DNA of 64,000 nt from an uncultured Eubacteriales bacterium (lineage in GTDB: Bacteria; Bacillota; Clostridia; Oscillospirales; Oscillospiraceae): NCBI GenBank assembly GCA_958402445.1, contig CATXTO010000005.1, forward strand, positions 1 through 64,000, written 5' to 3'. A program made the translations under genes and the position numbers. Below are positions 41,311-50,254 of this stretch, piece after piece (position 1 is the first letter of the stretch; each line of letters opens with the position of its first letter). The notes beneath the pieces were generated by a model. The model made no database searches. It was given only the letters and a program-made list of their open reading frames with translations, and was not told the origin of the DNA.

Positions 41311-41347
41311 CAAAAGAATGTGCCTGTGCCATGGCGGCACAGGCACA
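41311..41347 (-). terminator. Terminator after the ferredoxin gene
   Basis: TGTGCCTGTGCC (41319-41330) and GGCACAGGCACA (41336-41347) form a 12-bp stem with a 5-nt loop. On the minus strand it is followed by TTCTTTTG. Confidence 0.8.
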
Positions 41348-41361
41348 CGCGGCATCTTCCA

Positions 41362-41532
41362 TTAGCCCTCTTCAATGGCCTCGTTGGGGCAGGAGTCCTT
41401 GCAGGTACCGCAGTCCACGCACTGGTCTGCGTCGATGACGTACTTATCATCACCCTCGGTGATAATCCCCATGGGGCACACATCCGCGCAGGCGCCGCAT
41501 TTGACACAGGCATCGGTGATCACATAAGCCAT
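41362..41532 (-). CDS. Ferredoxin, 2[4Fe-4S]
   Basis: A 56-residue bacterial-type ferredoxin with two C-x2-C-x2-C-x3-C(P) motifs (CVKCGACADVCP and CVDCGTCKDSCP) and the usual linker with acidic residues. Clostridial electron carrier for many oxidoreductases. GGAGGAATCAATC precedes the ATG. It has its own promoter and terminator, so it is probably monocistronic. Confidence 0.95.
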   Translation of the reverse strand: MAYVITDACVKCGACADVCPMGIITEGDDKYVIDADQCVDCGTCKDSCPNEAIEEG

Positions 41533-41595
41533 GATTGATTCCTCCATTTGTAGATTCATGTAAGGCACTTGGCATGTATTGCTCAATGCAATGCT

Positions 41596-41624
41596 ATTCT
41601 ACCATGTTTTTTTTAAAATGCAAA
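41596..41624 (-). promoter_or_regulatory. Promoter of the ferredoxin gene
   Basis: On the minus strand, TTTGCA (41624-41619), a 17-bp spacer and TAGAAT (41601-41596), 64 bp from the ATG. Confidence 0.65.
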
Positions 41625-41706
41625 TGAAATTTCTTCCGTGTGGGAAAAAAGCCGCCGTATATTCTCAAACCCCCTTGGACAGAATCCAATGCGTGAGGTG
41701 AGAAAT

Positions 41707-44073
41707 TTGGCGGCAGTACCCTATGCAGGAAAAACGCGGCAGCTACTGGTTCAGGCGGCCGCGGAGGCCAGGGGGCTTGGACACAGTTATGTGGGCAGCG
41801 AACATCTGTTGCTGGCGCTTTTAAACCAGCAGAACACTATGGCGGGCACGATTCTGCGTAGCGCGGGTCTGGACCCCGAGCTCACCCGAATTATGACGGC
41901 GGCGGTGACAGGCCTGGGAGCGCCGGGCCTTCGCCTGCCCCAGGGACTCACGCCCCGTGCCCGGCGGATTCTGCGATGCGCAGCCGGGGAAGCGTGTCAG
42001 TCCGGCAGCCGCCGTATCTGGCCGGAGCATGTGCTGCTGGCCATGGCGCGGCAGCAGGATGCGTCTGCGCGGCAGATTTTGGAGATGTCTGGTGTGTGTG
42101 TGGACGGCGTATTCACGGAGACCATAGACCGGGTCAATCAACACCACCAGGTGGAGGAGAAAAGGAAGAGGAAGGTGGAGCCTACGAAACTACTGGAGCA
42201 GTTTAGCGAGGACCTTTTGGAAAAGGCGGCGTCCATGGAGCCGATCATCGGCCGTGAAACGGAGATCGAGGCAGTAATCGGGATCCTGAGCCGAAAAAAT
42301 AAAAACAACCCGGCGCTGATTGGCGAGCCCGGCGTGGGAAAGACCGCCATCGCGGAGGGCCTGGCCCAGCGGATGGTGGCGGGGAGGGTCCCGGTGCAAC
42401 TCCGGGGAAAGCGTTTGATGGGTCTGAACATGGCTAACCTGGTGGCCGGGACCAAGTATCGCGGCGAATTTGAAGAGCGGATTCGGGATCTTTTGCAGGA
42501 AATCCGCCGGGCGGGCAATATTATATTATTTGTGGACGAGATGCATACCATTGTGGGTGCCGGCGCTGCCGAGGGAGCCATTGATGCGGCTAACATTTTG
42601 AAGCCGGCGCTGGGCCGGGGCGAGCTGCAGATGGTAGGCGCTACGACCCTGACCGAGTATCGAAAGTATATTGAGAAGGACCCGGCTTTGGAGCGGCGGT
42701 TCCGTCCCGTCATGGTGGACGAGCCCTCCCCAGAGGCCACGCTGGCAATCTTACGGGGGCTGCGGGGCGGCCTGGAGCGGCACCATCACATGAAAATCAC
42801 CGACGAGGCTTTGACGGCGGCGGTGGAAATGTCCCGTCGGTATCTGCCGGAGCAGTTTCTGCCGGATAAGGCCATCGACCTGCTGGACGAAGGGGCGGCG
42901 CGGGCCCATCTGGAAGAACTGCGCACGGGACATGGGAGCTATGAAACGGAAAAGCAGAACCTGGAGCGGGAGCTCTGCGACGCCGTTCGGGAAAGCCGGT
43001 TTGAAAAGGCGGCGGAGCTGCGGGATAAAATGCAGCGGATGCTCACCCGAAACGCCGACGGAAAGCGGGGCCGCGTGGTAACGGCGGCTGATGTGGCGGG
43101 GGCGGTCTCCGCCCGGACCGGTATCCCAACAGGCAATCTGGCCATGGAGGAGCGGCAAAAGCTGCTGGGCCTGGAGGACGCTCTGCGGCGGCGAGTCATC
43201 GGACAGGAGGAGGCGGTGGCTGCGGCGGTGGCTGCGGTACGCCGCGGCAGATCCGGCCTGGCGGATCAAAATCGGCCCATTGCCAGCCTCTTATTTACAG
43301 GACCCACCGGCGTGGGGAAGACAGAGCTGTGCCGGGCCCTGGCGGAGGAACTGTACGGGAGTCAGGACGCCATGATTCGTCTGGATATGACGGAATATAT
43401 GGAGAAGCAGTCGGTGTCCCGGCTCATCGGCGCGCCCCCCGGCTATGTGGGCTATGAGGAGGGGGGCACGCTGACGGAGAAGGTCCGCAGACGGCCTTAC
43501 TGTTTGGTGCTTCTGGACGAATTGGAGAAGGCGCATCCCGACGTTACGGGAATCCTGCTGCAAATTATGGAGGATGGAGTCCTGACGGACAGCCTGGGCC
43601 GGACGGTGAGCTTTAAAAACGCGCTGGTCATTATGACCTCCAACCTGGGCGGGGAACGGCGCGGCAGCGAGGGCCTTGGATTCGTGCCGGACGGACGGGA
43701 GGACCGGGTCATGGCCTGTCTGCGAGAGCGGTTTTCTCCAGAGTTTTTGGGTCGAATTGACAGAATCGCGGTTTTTGCACCATTAAATTCGACGGTTTTA
43801 CGTCAGATAGCGGACAACCAATTGGAGCGGCTGCGCGCCAGAGCCGCAAAAGGCGGGCTTCGGCTGGTATTCGACCAGACGATGCCGGAGGCTTTGACGG
43901 CAGGCTGTGGCCAGAGCGGAGCCAGACAGATTCGACGGAACCTACAATGCCTGGTGGAGGATCCCTTGGCGGAATTCCTCCTGGCCAATCCACCGGGAGG
44001 CCGAGGGGTTCAAATTCGTTGGGATGCACAAAAAAAACGGGCAGATTTCTCGGTGGAGAGAATCCGCGCCTGA
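41707..44073 (+). CDS. clpC: ATP-dependent Clp protease ATPase subunit ClpC
   Basis: About 788 residues of an AAA+ unfoldase that feeds ClpP. Two Clp-N repeats (HSYVGSEHLLLALL; RIWPEHVLLAMA), AAA-1 with GEPGVGKTA and FVDEMHTIVGAGAAEGAIDAAN, a UVR-like segment (ESRFEKAAELRDKM) that marks ClpC, and AAA-2 with GPTGVGKTE and LLDELEKAHPDV. The start is uncertain: TTG 41707 has GAGGTG six bases upstream and gives a family-like N-terminus; ATG 41689 would add six residues without a good SD. The usual ctsR-mcsA-mcsB genes are not adjacent. Confidence 0.93.
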   Translation: MAAVPYAGKTRQLLVQAAAEARGLGHSYVGSEHLLLALLNQQNTMAGTILRSAGLDPELTRIMTAAVTGLGAPGLRLPQGLTPRARRILRCAAGEACQSGSRRIWPEHVLLAMARQQDASARQILEMSGVCVDGVFTETIDRVNQHHQVEEKRKRKVEPTKLLEQFSEDLLEKAASMEPIIGRETEIEAVIGILSRKNKNNPALIGEPGVGKTAIAEGLAQRMVAGRVPVQLRGKRLMGLNMANLVAGTKYRGEFEERIRDLLQEIRRAGNIILFVDEMHTIVGAGAAEGAIDAANILKPALGRGELQMVGATTLTEYRKYIEKDPALERRFRPVMVDEPSPEATLAILRGLRGGLERHHHMKITDEALTAAVEMSRRYLPEQFLPDKAIDLLDEGAARAHLEELRTGHGSYETEKQNLERELCDAVRESRFEKAAELRDKMQRMLTRNADGKRGRVVTAADVAGAVSARTGIPTGNLAMEERQKLLGLEDALRRRVIGQEEAVAAAVAAVRRGRSGLADQNRPIASLLFTGPTGVGKTELCRALAEELYGSQDAMIRLDMTEYMEKQSVSRLIGAPPGYVGYEEGGTLTEKVRRRPYCLVLLDELEKAHPDVTGILLQIMEDGVLTDSLGRTVSFKNALVIMTSNLGGERRGSEGLGFVPDGREDRVMACLRERFSPEFLGRIDRIAVFAPLNSTVLRQIADNQLERLRARAAKGGLRLVFDQTMPEALTAGCGQSGARQIRRNLQCLVEDPLAEFLLANPPGGRGVQIRWDAQKKRADFSVERIRA

Positions 44074-44081
44074 GATTCCAG

Positions 44082-44116
44082 AAACAGCCGCCTGGTGGAG
44101 CAACCGGCGGCTGTTT
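44082..44116 (+). terminator. Hairpin after clpC
   Basis: AAACAGCCGCC (44082-44092) pairs with GGCGGCTGTTT (44106-44116) around a 13-nt loop. The T-run is only three bases, so termination may be weak. Confidence 0.6.
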
Positions 44117-44213
44117 GGCGAAATTAATATCGAACAAACGTTTAAAATTAAAAAATTGGTCGAAAAAGGGGAGAAACCTGTGAAATTTTCTGGCGGATTG
44201 TTTGAAAAAGAGA

Positions 44214-44242
44214 TTGATTTTTTCCTGCCTTGGGGTTATACT
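44214..44242 (+). promoter_or_regulatory. Promoter of the division and cell-wall cluster
   Basis: TTGATT (44214-44219), a 17-bp spacer and TATACT (44237-44242), directly upstream of the MraZ-type repeats. Confidence 0.8.
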
Positions 44243-44250
44243 ACTAATGC

Positions 44251-44301
44251 GTGGAGTAAAGGGGAAAATTTGTGGAGTAAAGTGGAGCGAGGTGAGGACA
44301 A
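44251..44301 (+). promoter_or_regulatory. MraZ-type operator repeats
   Basis: GTGGAGTAAA occurs at 44251 and 44272, GTGGAGCGAG at 44282 and GTGAGGACAA at 44292; the last three are spaced exactly 10 bp, and the mraZ GTG start (44302) continues the phase. A degenerate GGGGAAAATT fills 44261-44270. MraZ represses or modulates its own cluster by binding such repeats in other bacteria, so autoregulation is likely. Confidence 0.8.
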
Positions 44302-44730
44302 GTGATCGGCAAGTATACGGCGAAAGTCGATGAGAAAGGCAGATTGATTGTCCCTGCCAAGCTGCGAGCGGAGTTGGGCGAGGATTTCTATGTCACCATT
44401 GGCACCAATGCAAGCCGACGCTGCCTCACCATTTATACGAAGGAGGGCTGGGAGAGCCTATGCGCCAAATACGACGCGTTGCCGCTGTCCCAAAAAACCG
44501 GAACCACCAGCTTTTTATTCTCCAACGCGGTGGAGTGCAGCCCGGACAAGCAGTTCCGTTTCCTGCTCTCCGCAAATCTATATCAGTATGCCGGCATCAC
44601 CCGGGACGTGGTGATCGTGGGACGGGCGGGTCAGGCGGAGATATGGGATGCCGAGGCCTATGGCGAATTTGAACAGGCCATGCTCACCCCGGAAAATTTG
44701 TTTGCGTCCCTGGAGGCGATTGGGCTGTAA
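44302..44730 (+). CDS. mraZ: Transcriptional regulator MraZ
   Basis: A 142-residue protein with two swapped-hairpin AbrB-like domains (N-terminal YTAKVDEKGRLIVPAKLR; second domain from SNAVECSPDKQFRFLLS to IVGRAGQAEIWD). It forms rings that bind repeats upstream of its own gene. The start is GTG 44302, preceded by GAGGTGAGG. It overlaps rsmH by one base (TAATG). Confidence 0.95.
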   Translation: MIGKYTAKVDEKGRLIVPAKLRAELGEDFYVTIGTNASRRCLTIYTKEGWESLCAKYDALPLSQKTGTTSFLFSNAVECSPDKQFRFLLSANLYQYAGITRDVVIVGRAGQAEIWDAEAYGEFEQAMLTPENLFASLEAIGL

Positions 44731-45668
44731 TGGAATTTCAACATAAGCCGGTGCTTCTGGAGCCCTGTCTGGAGGCGTTACACCTGCGGCCAGACGGAAT
44801 CTATTTAGACGGCACCGTTGGAGGCGCCGGGCATTCTAAACGGATCGCGGAGCGATTGACCACGGGCCGCCTTGTCTGCCTGGACCGGGATGAGAACGCC
44901 TTGGCCGCTGCAAGGCAGGCGCTGCAGGCGGCAGCGGAACGGGTCACTCTGGTCCACTCCAATTTTCAGGATATGGAGCGTGTGCTCCAAGACCTAAATA
45001 TACCGGCTGTTGATGGAATTCTGCTGGATTTGGGCGTATCCTCGCCGCAGTTGGACGACGGAGCCCGGGGCTTTTCCTACCTGGAGGACGCGAGGCTGGA
45101 CATGCGCATGGACCAGGGGGATGCCCTGACGGCCTACGAGGTGGTGAACACCTGGCCGCAGGAGACGCTCAAGCGCATTTTATATGAGTACGGAGAGGAA
45201 CGCTATGCGCCGCTGATTGCCGCGGCCATTGTCAGAAGGCGGGCGTCACAGCCAATTGCGACCACCCTGGAGCTGGTGGAGGTCATCCGAGCCGCGATGC
45301 CGGCACAGGCGCTGCGGGAAAAGCAGCACCCAGCCAAACGAAGCTTCCAGGCCATTCGCATCGCAGTCAACGACGAGCTGGCCGCCGTGCGCCGGGGCAT
45401 GTCCGCGGCCATTGCCAGTCTGGCCCCCGGCGGCCCCCTGGCGGTCATCACATTTCACTCGTTGGAAGACCGAATTGTAAAAAACGCCATGCAGGAGGCA
45501 GCCCGCGGCTGCACCTGTCCACCGGAATTTCCAGTGTGCGTCTGTGGAAAAAAGCCGCTGGTTCAAATCATAACCAAAAAACCTGTGACCGCCTCCCGGG
45601 AGGAGCTGCAGGAGAATCCCCGCGCCCGCAGCGCCAAGCTCCGGGTCTGTAAAAAACAAAGCAATTGA
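44730..45668 (+). CDS. rsmH: 16S rRNA (cytosine1402-N4)-methyltransferase
   Basis: A 312-residue methylase for N4 of C1402, the same nucleotide modified by RsmI encoded at 39724. Motifs: HKPVLLEPCLEALHLRPDGIYLDGTVGGAGHS, DGILLDLGVSSPQLDD, AKRSFQAIRIAVNDEL and ITFHSLEDRIVK. Standard second gene of the cluster. Confidence 0.96.
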   Translation: MEFQHKPVLLEPCLEALHLRPDGIYLDGTVGGAGHSKRIAERLTTGRLVCLDRDENALAAARQALQAAAERVTLVHSNFQDMERVLQDLNIPAVDGILLDLGVSSPQLDDGARGFSYLEDARLDMRMDQGDALTAYEVVNTWPQETLKRILYEYGEERYAPLIAAAIVRRRASQPIATTLELVEVIRAAMPAQALREKQHPAKRSFQAIRIAVNDELAAVRRGMSAAIASLAPGGPLAVITFHSLEDRIVKNAMQEAARGCTCPPEFPVCVCGKKPLVQIITKKPVTASREELQENPRARSAKLRVCKKQSN

Positions 45669-45682
45669 AAGGAGAATCGAAG

Positions 45683-46219
45683 ATGGCACAGCGCCGAACT
45701 GAGTTCGAGTTCCGTACCGACGGCTCTGCCGCCTACGATCCGTCCTACTTTGCTGGGCAGGAGAGTACAGCCCAGCCGCTGCCTCAGCCCAGGAAAACGC
45801 CCAGCCGCCGGCCGAGACCCGGGAAAAAAACCAGAGTCAGACAAAAAATGGCGGTTTCCCCCTTTGCTGTGCTGGGAATGACCATGGCGATTGTTATGCT
45901 GGTTTTAGTGATCTTCGGCTATGTTCAGGTGTATGAGGCCGGCAGTCAGGTAGACGAAATGCAAAGCCTGGTGGCGCAGCTCCAAGAGGATAACCGGAAT
46001 TTACAGAATCAATACGACAGCAGTATCAACCTGGAGGAAATTGAGGCCAGGGCCCGGGAATTGGGGATGCAGCAGCCCTCGGCCAAACAAATTATCACGC
46101 TGAACATTCCCGCCCAGGACACCGCGGTGATTGCCAGAGAATCCGCCGCAAATCCCATTGCAGCGGCCATAAATGCAATTGTGGATACCTTCCGCAGTCT
46201 GCTGGAATATTTACATTGA
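45683..46219 (+). CDS. ftsL: FtsL-like cell division protein
   Basis: A 178-residue bitopic protein: basic Pro/Arg-rich cytoplasmic N-terminus (about 1-55), one helix (about 61-82), then a heptad-rich coiled coil (MQSLVAQLQEDNRNLQNQYD) and a C-terminal tail. Architecture and place between rsmH and the PBP define it as the FtsL-type septal component even though sequence identity in this family is low. ATG 45683 follows AAAGGAG. Confidence 0.85.
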   Translation: MAQRRTEFEFRTDGSAAYDPSYFAGQESTAQPLPQPRKTPSRRPRPGKKTRVRQKMAVSPFAVLGMTMAIVMLVLVIFGYVQVYEAGSQVDEMQSLVAQLQEDNRNLQNQYDSSINLEEIEARARELGMQQPSAKQIITLNIPAQDTAVIARESAANPIAAAINAIVDTFRSLLEYLH

Positions 46220-46326
46220 GGAAAGAATACAGTTTTGACATAGGTTCGTTCGCGGTGGGCAGTGAGGCTTGTCTTGCTGCCCACATGCTGCACAGGGCCT
46301 AAATCCAAAGGATACCAGGTGGAGTT

Positions 46327-48699
46327 ATGAAATCCAGAAATCGTGCAGAGCACCGGAATTCAAAACATAAAACACCGCGTCGGCAGGACAGAGTCCGGGC
46401 CGACCGAGGAATGCTAAGCCGCACCGGAGTGATTATGATCCTGTGCGGTATTGTCGCGTTTTTGCCAGTTGCAGGCATGCTGATGAATTTAATGGTATTT
46501 CGCCATGATGAATACGCAGAAAAGGCATTGAATAACCAAACCCGGACAACCACAATCACCGCGTCCCGGGGCAGCATTTACGACCGCAATATGAACGTAA
46601 TGGCGGTTTCCACCAGCGTGGAGAACGTATTTTTGGACCCCAAGGAGCTCAGTGACAACAAGGTGGATTTGGACTTGGTTGCCAGCACCCTGGGTCAGAT
46701 CCTGGATTTGGATCCCCAATGGATCAAAGAGCAGGCGGCGGATAAGACCATGCGGTATAAAATGCTGGCGACGAAGCAGCCGGCGGAAGTTACGGACCAA
46801 ATCCGGGCGTTCATCAACGATAACGACATCATCGGAATACATATGGAGCCCAACTCCAAGCGCACCTATCCGTACAGCTCCTTGGCCGCCCAGGTCATCG
46901 GGTTTACCAACGCCAGCAATGTGGGTGCAGAAGGAATTGAATCCTATTACAACAAGTTCTTGGAGGGCACCACCGGAAAAGTCATCACCACCAAGGGCAA
47001 CTATGAGACGGAGATGCCCTACTCCTATGAGAAATACTACGAGGCAACGGACGGCGACAGCATTGTGCTGACGCTGGACACCACGGTTCAGTATTATTTA
47101 GAAAAAAACATGGAGGCGGCTATTGAGAAATACGACGTTCAAAATGGGGCGTTCGGCCTTGTGATGAATGTCAATACCGGAGAGATTTTGGCCATGTCCA
47201 CGCTGGGCAGCTACGACCCCAATAACTATTTGGAAATTACCAACCCGACGGTGCAAATGGAACTGGACGACTTAAAAAAGGCCTACTTAATTCAGACGGA
47301 GGGCACGGAGGCTTACGACAACGCACTGAGCGCATATCAGGACGCCTTGGTGGCGGCCCGGCTGGCACAGTGGAGAAACCGGGTGGTCTCCGACGGCTAT
47401 GAGCCTGGCTCCACCTTCAAGGTGATCACCATGGCTGCGGCAATCGAAGAGGGGACCACGACGCTCAACGACAGCTTCTTTTGCAGCGGCGCGGAAAAAT
47501 TTGCAGGACGCGGCGACCAGCCCCTGAACTGCTGGAAGCACGGGGGACACGGCTCAGAGACCACCTTCCAGGCTTTGCAGAATTCCTGCAACATCGCCTT
47601 TGCCCACATCGGTCTGTCCCTGGGCGGCGAAAAATATTATGCCTATGCCAAGGCCTTTGGCCTTTTGGAGACCACGGGCGTGGATATGTCCGGCGAGGCT
47701 TCCGGTTATTTCTTCCCGGAATCTACCATCACGGACCCAAACGCCAACGGCTATGAGGCGGCCGTGATTGCGGGCTCCTTTGGCCAGACCTTTAAAATCA
47801 CGCCGTTGCAGCTGGTCCGGGCGATTTCCGCCGTGGTCAACGGAGGCTATGTTCTACAGCCCTATGTGGTGAGCGAGATCCTGGACTCTGACGGCAATGT
47901 AGTCCAGAAAGCGGAGCGCACAGTAATCCGGCAGGTCATCAGCGAGGAAACCAGCCAGATTATGCGGGAAATGATTGAGTCCGTAGTCGCCGAGGGGACC
48001 GCAAAGAGCGCCCAGATTGCGGGCTATGCCATTGGCGGCAAGACGGGTACCTCAGAAAAAACTGACGTTTACGACGAGAATGGCCAGAAAACCAACGATA
48101 AAATTGTTTCATTTGTGGGGATTGCGCCCATGGACGATCCGCAGTATATTGTATTGGTGGCCTTGGACACCCCATCCAGCTCCAGCGGCATTTATATTTC
48201 CGGCGGCGTCATGGCGGCGCCCACAGTGCGCGGCGTTCTGGAGGATATTCTGCCGTACCTGGGTGTGAGCCGGGACTATACGGACGTGGATATGAGCGGG
48301 GTTGAGGTGGATATGCCCGCCCTGACGGGCTTTACGGAGCAGGAAGCCAAGGAAGCCCTGGCAGAGCAGAGCCTGACCTATGAGGTGATCGGAGAAGGAG
48401 ATACCATCACCGGACAAATCCCTGCGGCCGGGACCAAGCTGCCCGGTAATTCCCAGGTGATTTTGTACATGGGCGAGGAAGCCCCCGCAGACCTTGTGGC
48501 CGTTCCGGACTTTTCAGGCATGACCATCAGCCAGGCCAATCAGGCCGCCACCAATGCCGGCCTCTACATTCTAGTCAAAGGCGCCTCCGTGGACAGCGGC
48601 AGCGTCACCGCCACGGGGCAGGATGTGTTGCCGGGGATCGAGGTAAGCCGGGGCACCACCATCCGCGTGGAGTTTGTAGACCATTCGGCACAGGATTAG
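46327..48699 (+). CDS. Class B penicillin-binding protein with PASTA domains (FtsI/SpoVD type)
   Basis: A 790-residue membrane transpeptidase. Short cytoplasmic basic region, one helix (about 33-56), dimerisation domain from TTTITASRGSIYDRN, then the catalytic domain with S362-T-F-K365 (GSTFK), S420-C-N422 and K572-T-G-T575. Two C-terminal PASTA-like repeats start near MPALTGFT and VAVPDFSGM. SpoVD and septal PBP cannot be separated by sequence alone; since it is the only such PBP in this cluster it probably serves division. GGTGGAG precedes the ATG. Confidence 0.94.
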   Translation: MKSRNRAEHRNSKHKTPRRQDRVRADRGMLSRTGVIMILCGIVAFLPVAGMLMNLMVFRHDEYAEKALNNQTRTTTITASRGSIYDRNMNVMAVSTSVENVFLDPKELSDNKVDLDLVASTLGQILDLDPQWIKEQAADKTMRYKMLATKQPAEVTDQIRAFINDNDIIGIHMEPNSKRTYPYSSLAAQVIGFTNASNVGAEGIESYYNKFLEGTTGKVITTKGNYETEMPYSYEKYYEATDGDSIVLTLDTTVQYYLEKNMEAAIEKYDVQNGAFGLVMNVNTGEILAMSTLGSYDPNNYLEITNPTVQMELDDLKKAYLIQTEGTEAYDNALSAYQDALVAARLAQWRNRVVSDGYEPGSTFKVITMAAAIEEGTTTLNDSFFCSGAEKFAGRGDQPLNCWKHGGHGSETTFQALQNSCNIAFAHIGLSLGGEKYYAYAKAFGLLETTGVDMSGEASGYFFPESTITDPNANGYEAAVIAGSFGQTFKITPLQLVRAISAVVNGGYVLQPYVVSEILDSDGNVVQKAERTVIRQVISEETSQIMREMIESVVAEGTAKSAQIAGYAIGGKTGTSEKTDVYDENGQKTNDKIVSFVGIAPMDDPQYIVLVALDTPSSSSGIYISGGVMAAPTVRGVLEDILPYLGVSRDYTDVDMSGVEVDMPALTGFTEQEAKEALAEQSLTYEVIGEGDTITGQIPAAGTKLPGNSQVILYMGEEAPADLVAVPDFSGMTISQANQAATNAGLYILVKGASVDSGSVTATGQDVLPGIEVSRGTTIRVEFVDHSAQD

Positions 48700-48730
48700 G
48701 GCACAAACCATTGCAAAGGAGCCGTGTGAT

Positions 48731-50254
48731 TTGAAGCTATCCGATTTGCTGCGCGGCGTGGATATTCTGGCCGCAGATGCAGACTTCTCGCTGGATGTAT
48801 CCGGCGTGCAGTATGATTCCCGGAAGGTGAGGCCGGGTGAAGTATTTATTGCCATTACCGGCTTTGCCACAGACGGAAATCGCTATATCGAGGCGGCGCT
48901 GGAGCGCGGGGCGGTTCTGGTGGTCACGGACCAGACGCCGCCTCCCCAGGCGCCCTATGTGCTGGTCTCAGCGGCCCGGCTGGCCTTGGCCCAGATGGGC
49001 GCGAACTGGTACGGCCATCCAGCTGAAAAGCTGACGCTGGTGGGCGTTACGGGAACCAATGGAAAGACCTCTGTGACGTGGCTTTTAAAGTCCGTACTGG
49101 AGCAGGCCCGGGGCTACAAGGTTGGGCTAATTGGTACGGTGCAAAATATGATTGGGCAGCAAGTGCTTCCCACAGTGCGCACCACACCCGAGAGCTGGGA
49201 GCTTCAGGGCCTGCTGGCGGACATGGTTCGAGCTGGCTGCACCCACGCAGTGATGGAGGTTTCCTCCCATGCCCTGGCCCTGGAGCGGGTGGGTGGCATG
49301 CACTTCCAGGTGGGCGTATTTACCAATCTGACCGAGGACCACCTGGACTTCCACGGCACCATGGAGGCATACCAGAAGGCCAAGGCGCTGCTCTTTCAGC
49401 GATGTGAAATTGGCGTGTTCAATTTAGACGACCCCTATTGTGAGGCGATGCAGGCCGGGGCAGCCTGCCGGATGCTCACAACCTCCCTGCGGGACCGGAA
49501 GGCGGACCTGTGGGCCAGGGACCTGACGCTTGCGCCGGACCACATCGCGTTTACCGCCGTATCCCGCGGACGGGACGCGCCGGTAACCTTGGGCATTCCC
49601 GGCGCTTTTACCGCGTATAATACATTGTCCGTATTAGGCGCAGCGGTTGCTCTGGGGCTTGCCCTGGAGGATGCGGCCTACGCCCTGCGTACAGCCCAGG
49701 GCGTGAAGGGCCGGATCGAGGTCGTTCCCACGCCGGGAACGGACTTTACGGTTTTCATCGATTACGCCCATACGCCGGACGGTCTGAAAAATATCCTTCA
49801 CGCGGCGCGCGGCTTCAGCCGGGGGCGCGTGGTAGCCCTGGTGGGGTGCGGCGGTGACCGGGACAGGCTGAAACGGCCGATTATGGGTAGAATTGCGGTG
49901 GAGCGAGCGGACTTTGTGGTATTTACCTCAGACAATCCCAGGACGGAAAAGCCTATGGAGATTCTCCAAGAAATTTTGGCGGGTGCTGTGGGCTTCCATA
50001 CCCCTTATGTGGTGATAGAGGACCGCCGGGAGGCGATCCGCTACTGCCTGGACCACGGGCAAAAAGATGATGTGATTGTACTGGCGGGCAAAGGACACGA
50101 GACCTATCAGGAAGTTGCAGGCAAAAAGCGCCATTTGGATGAGCGAGAGGAAGTGGCGGCCTGGCTGGCCGCCCGGCACCCAGAGAAAGAGGTGAAGCTC
50201 CATGAGCAGGATTTCCCTAGAACAGGCGGCCCAATGGTGCGGCGGCCAGATTGA
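48731..50254 (+). CDS. murE: UDP-MurNAc-L-Ala-D-Glu--meso-DAP ligase
   Basis: A 507-residue Mur ligase. P-loop TGTNGKT (about 107-113), VSSHALAL, and DNPR (about 401-404), the substrate motif for meso-diaminopimelate rather than lysine. The start is TTG 48731, ten bases after AAGGAG. The last 17 codons overlap murF by 53 bp, an unusually long overlap in this window. Confidence 0.95.
   Translation: MKLSDLLRGVDILAADADFSLDVSGVQYDSRKVRPGEVFIAITGFATDGNRYIEAALERGAVLVVTDQTPPPQAPYVLVSAARLALAQMGANWYGHPAEKLTLVGVTGTNGKTSVTWLLKSVLEQARGYKVGLIGTVQNMIGQQVLPTVRTTPESWELQGLLADMVRAGCTHAVMEVSSHALALERVGGMHFQVGVFTNLTEDHLDFHGTMEAYQKAKALLFQRCEIGVFNLDDPYCEAMQAGAACRMLTTSLRDRKADLWARDLTLAPDHIAFTAVSRGRDAPVTLGIPGAFTAYNTLSVLGAAVALGLALEDAAYALRTAQGVKGRIEVVPTPGTDFTVFIDYAHTPDGLKNILHAARGFSRGRVVALVGCGGDRDRLKRPIMGRIAVERADFVVFTSDNPRTEKPMEILQEILAGAVGFHTPYVVIEDRREAIRYCLDHGQKDDVIVLAGKGHETYQEVAGKKRHLDEREEVAAWLAARHPEKEVKLHEQDFPRTGGPMVRRPD

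Noticed and set aside
43907..44305. 132-codon frame across the clpC end and the mraZ promoter
   Set aside because: Overlaps clpC, the promoter and the MraZ repeats; no conserved features.
46234..46283. TTGACA at 46234-46239 and hairpin 46254-46283 before the PBP gene
   Set aside because: No -10 element at proper distance and no T-run after the hairpin, so neither promoter nor terminator is supported.
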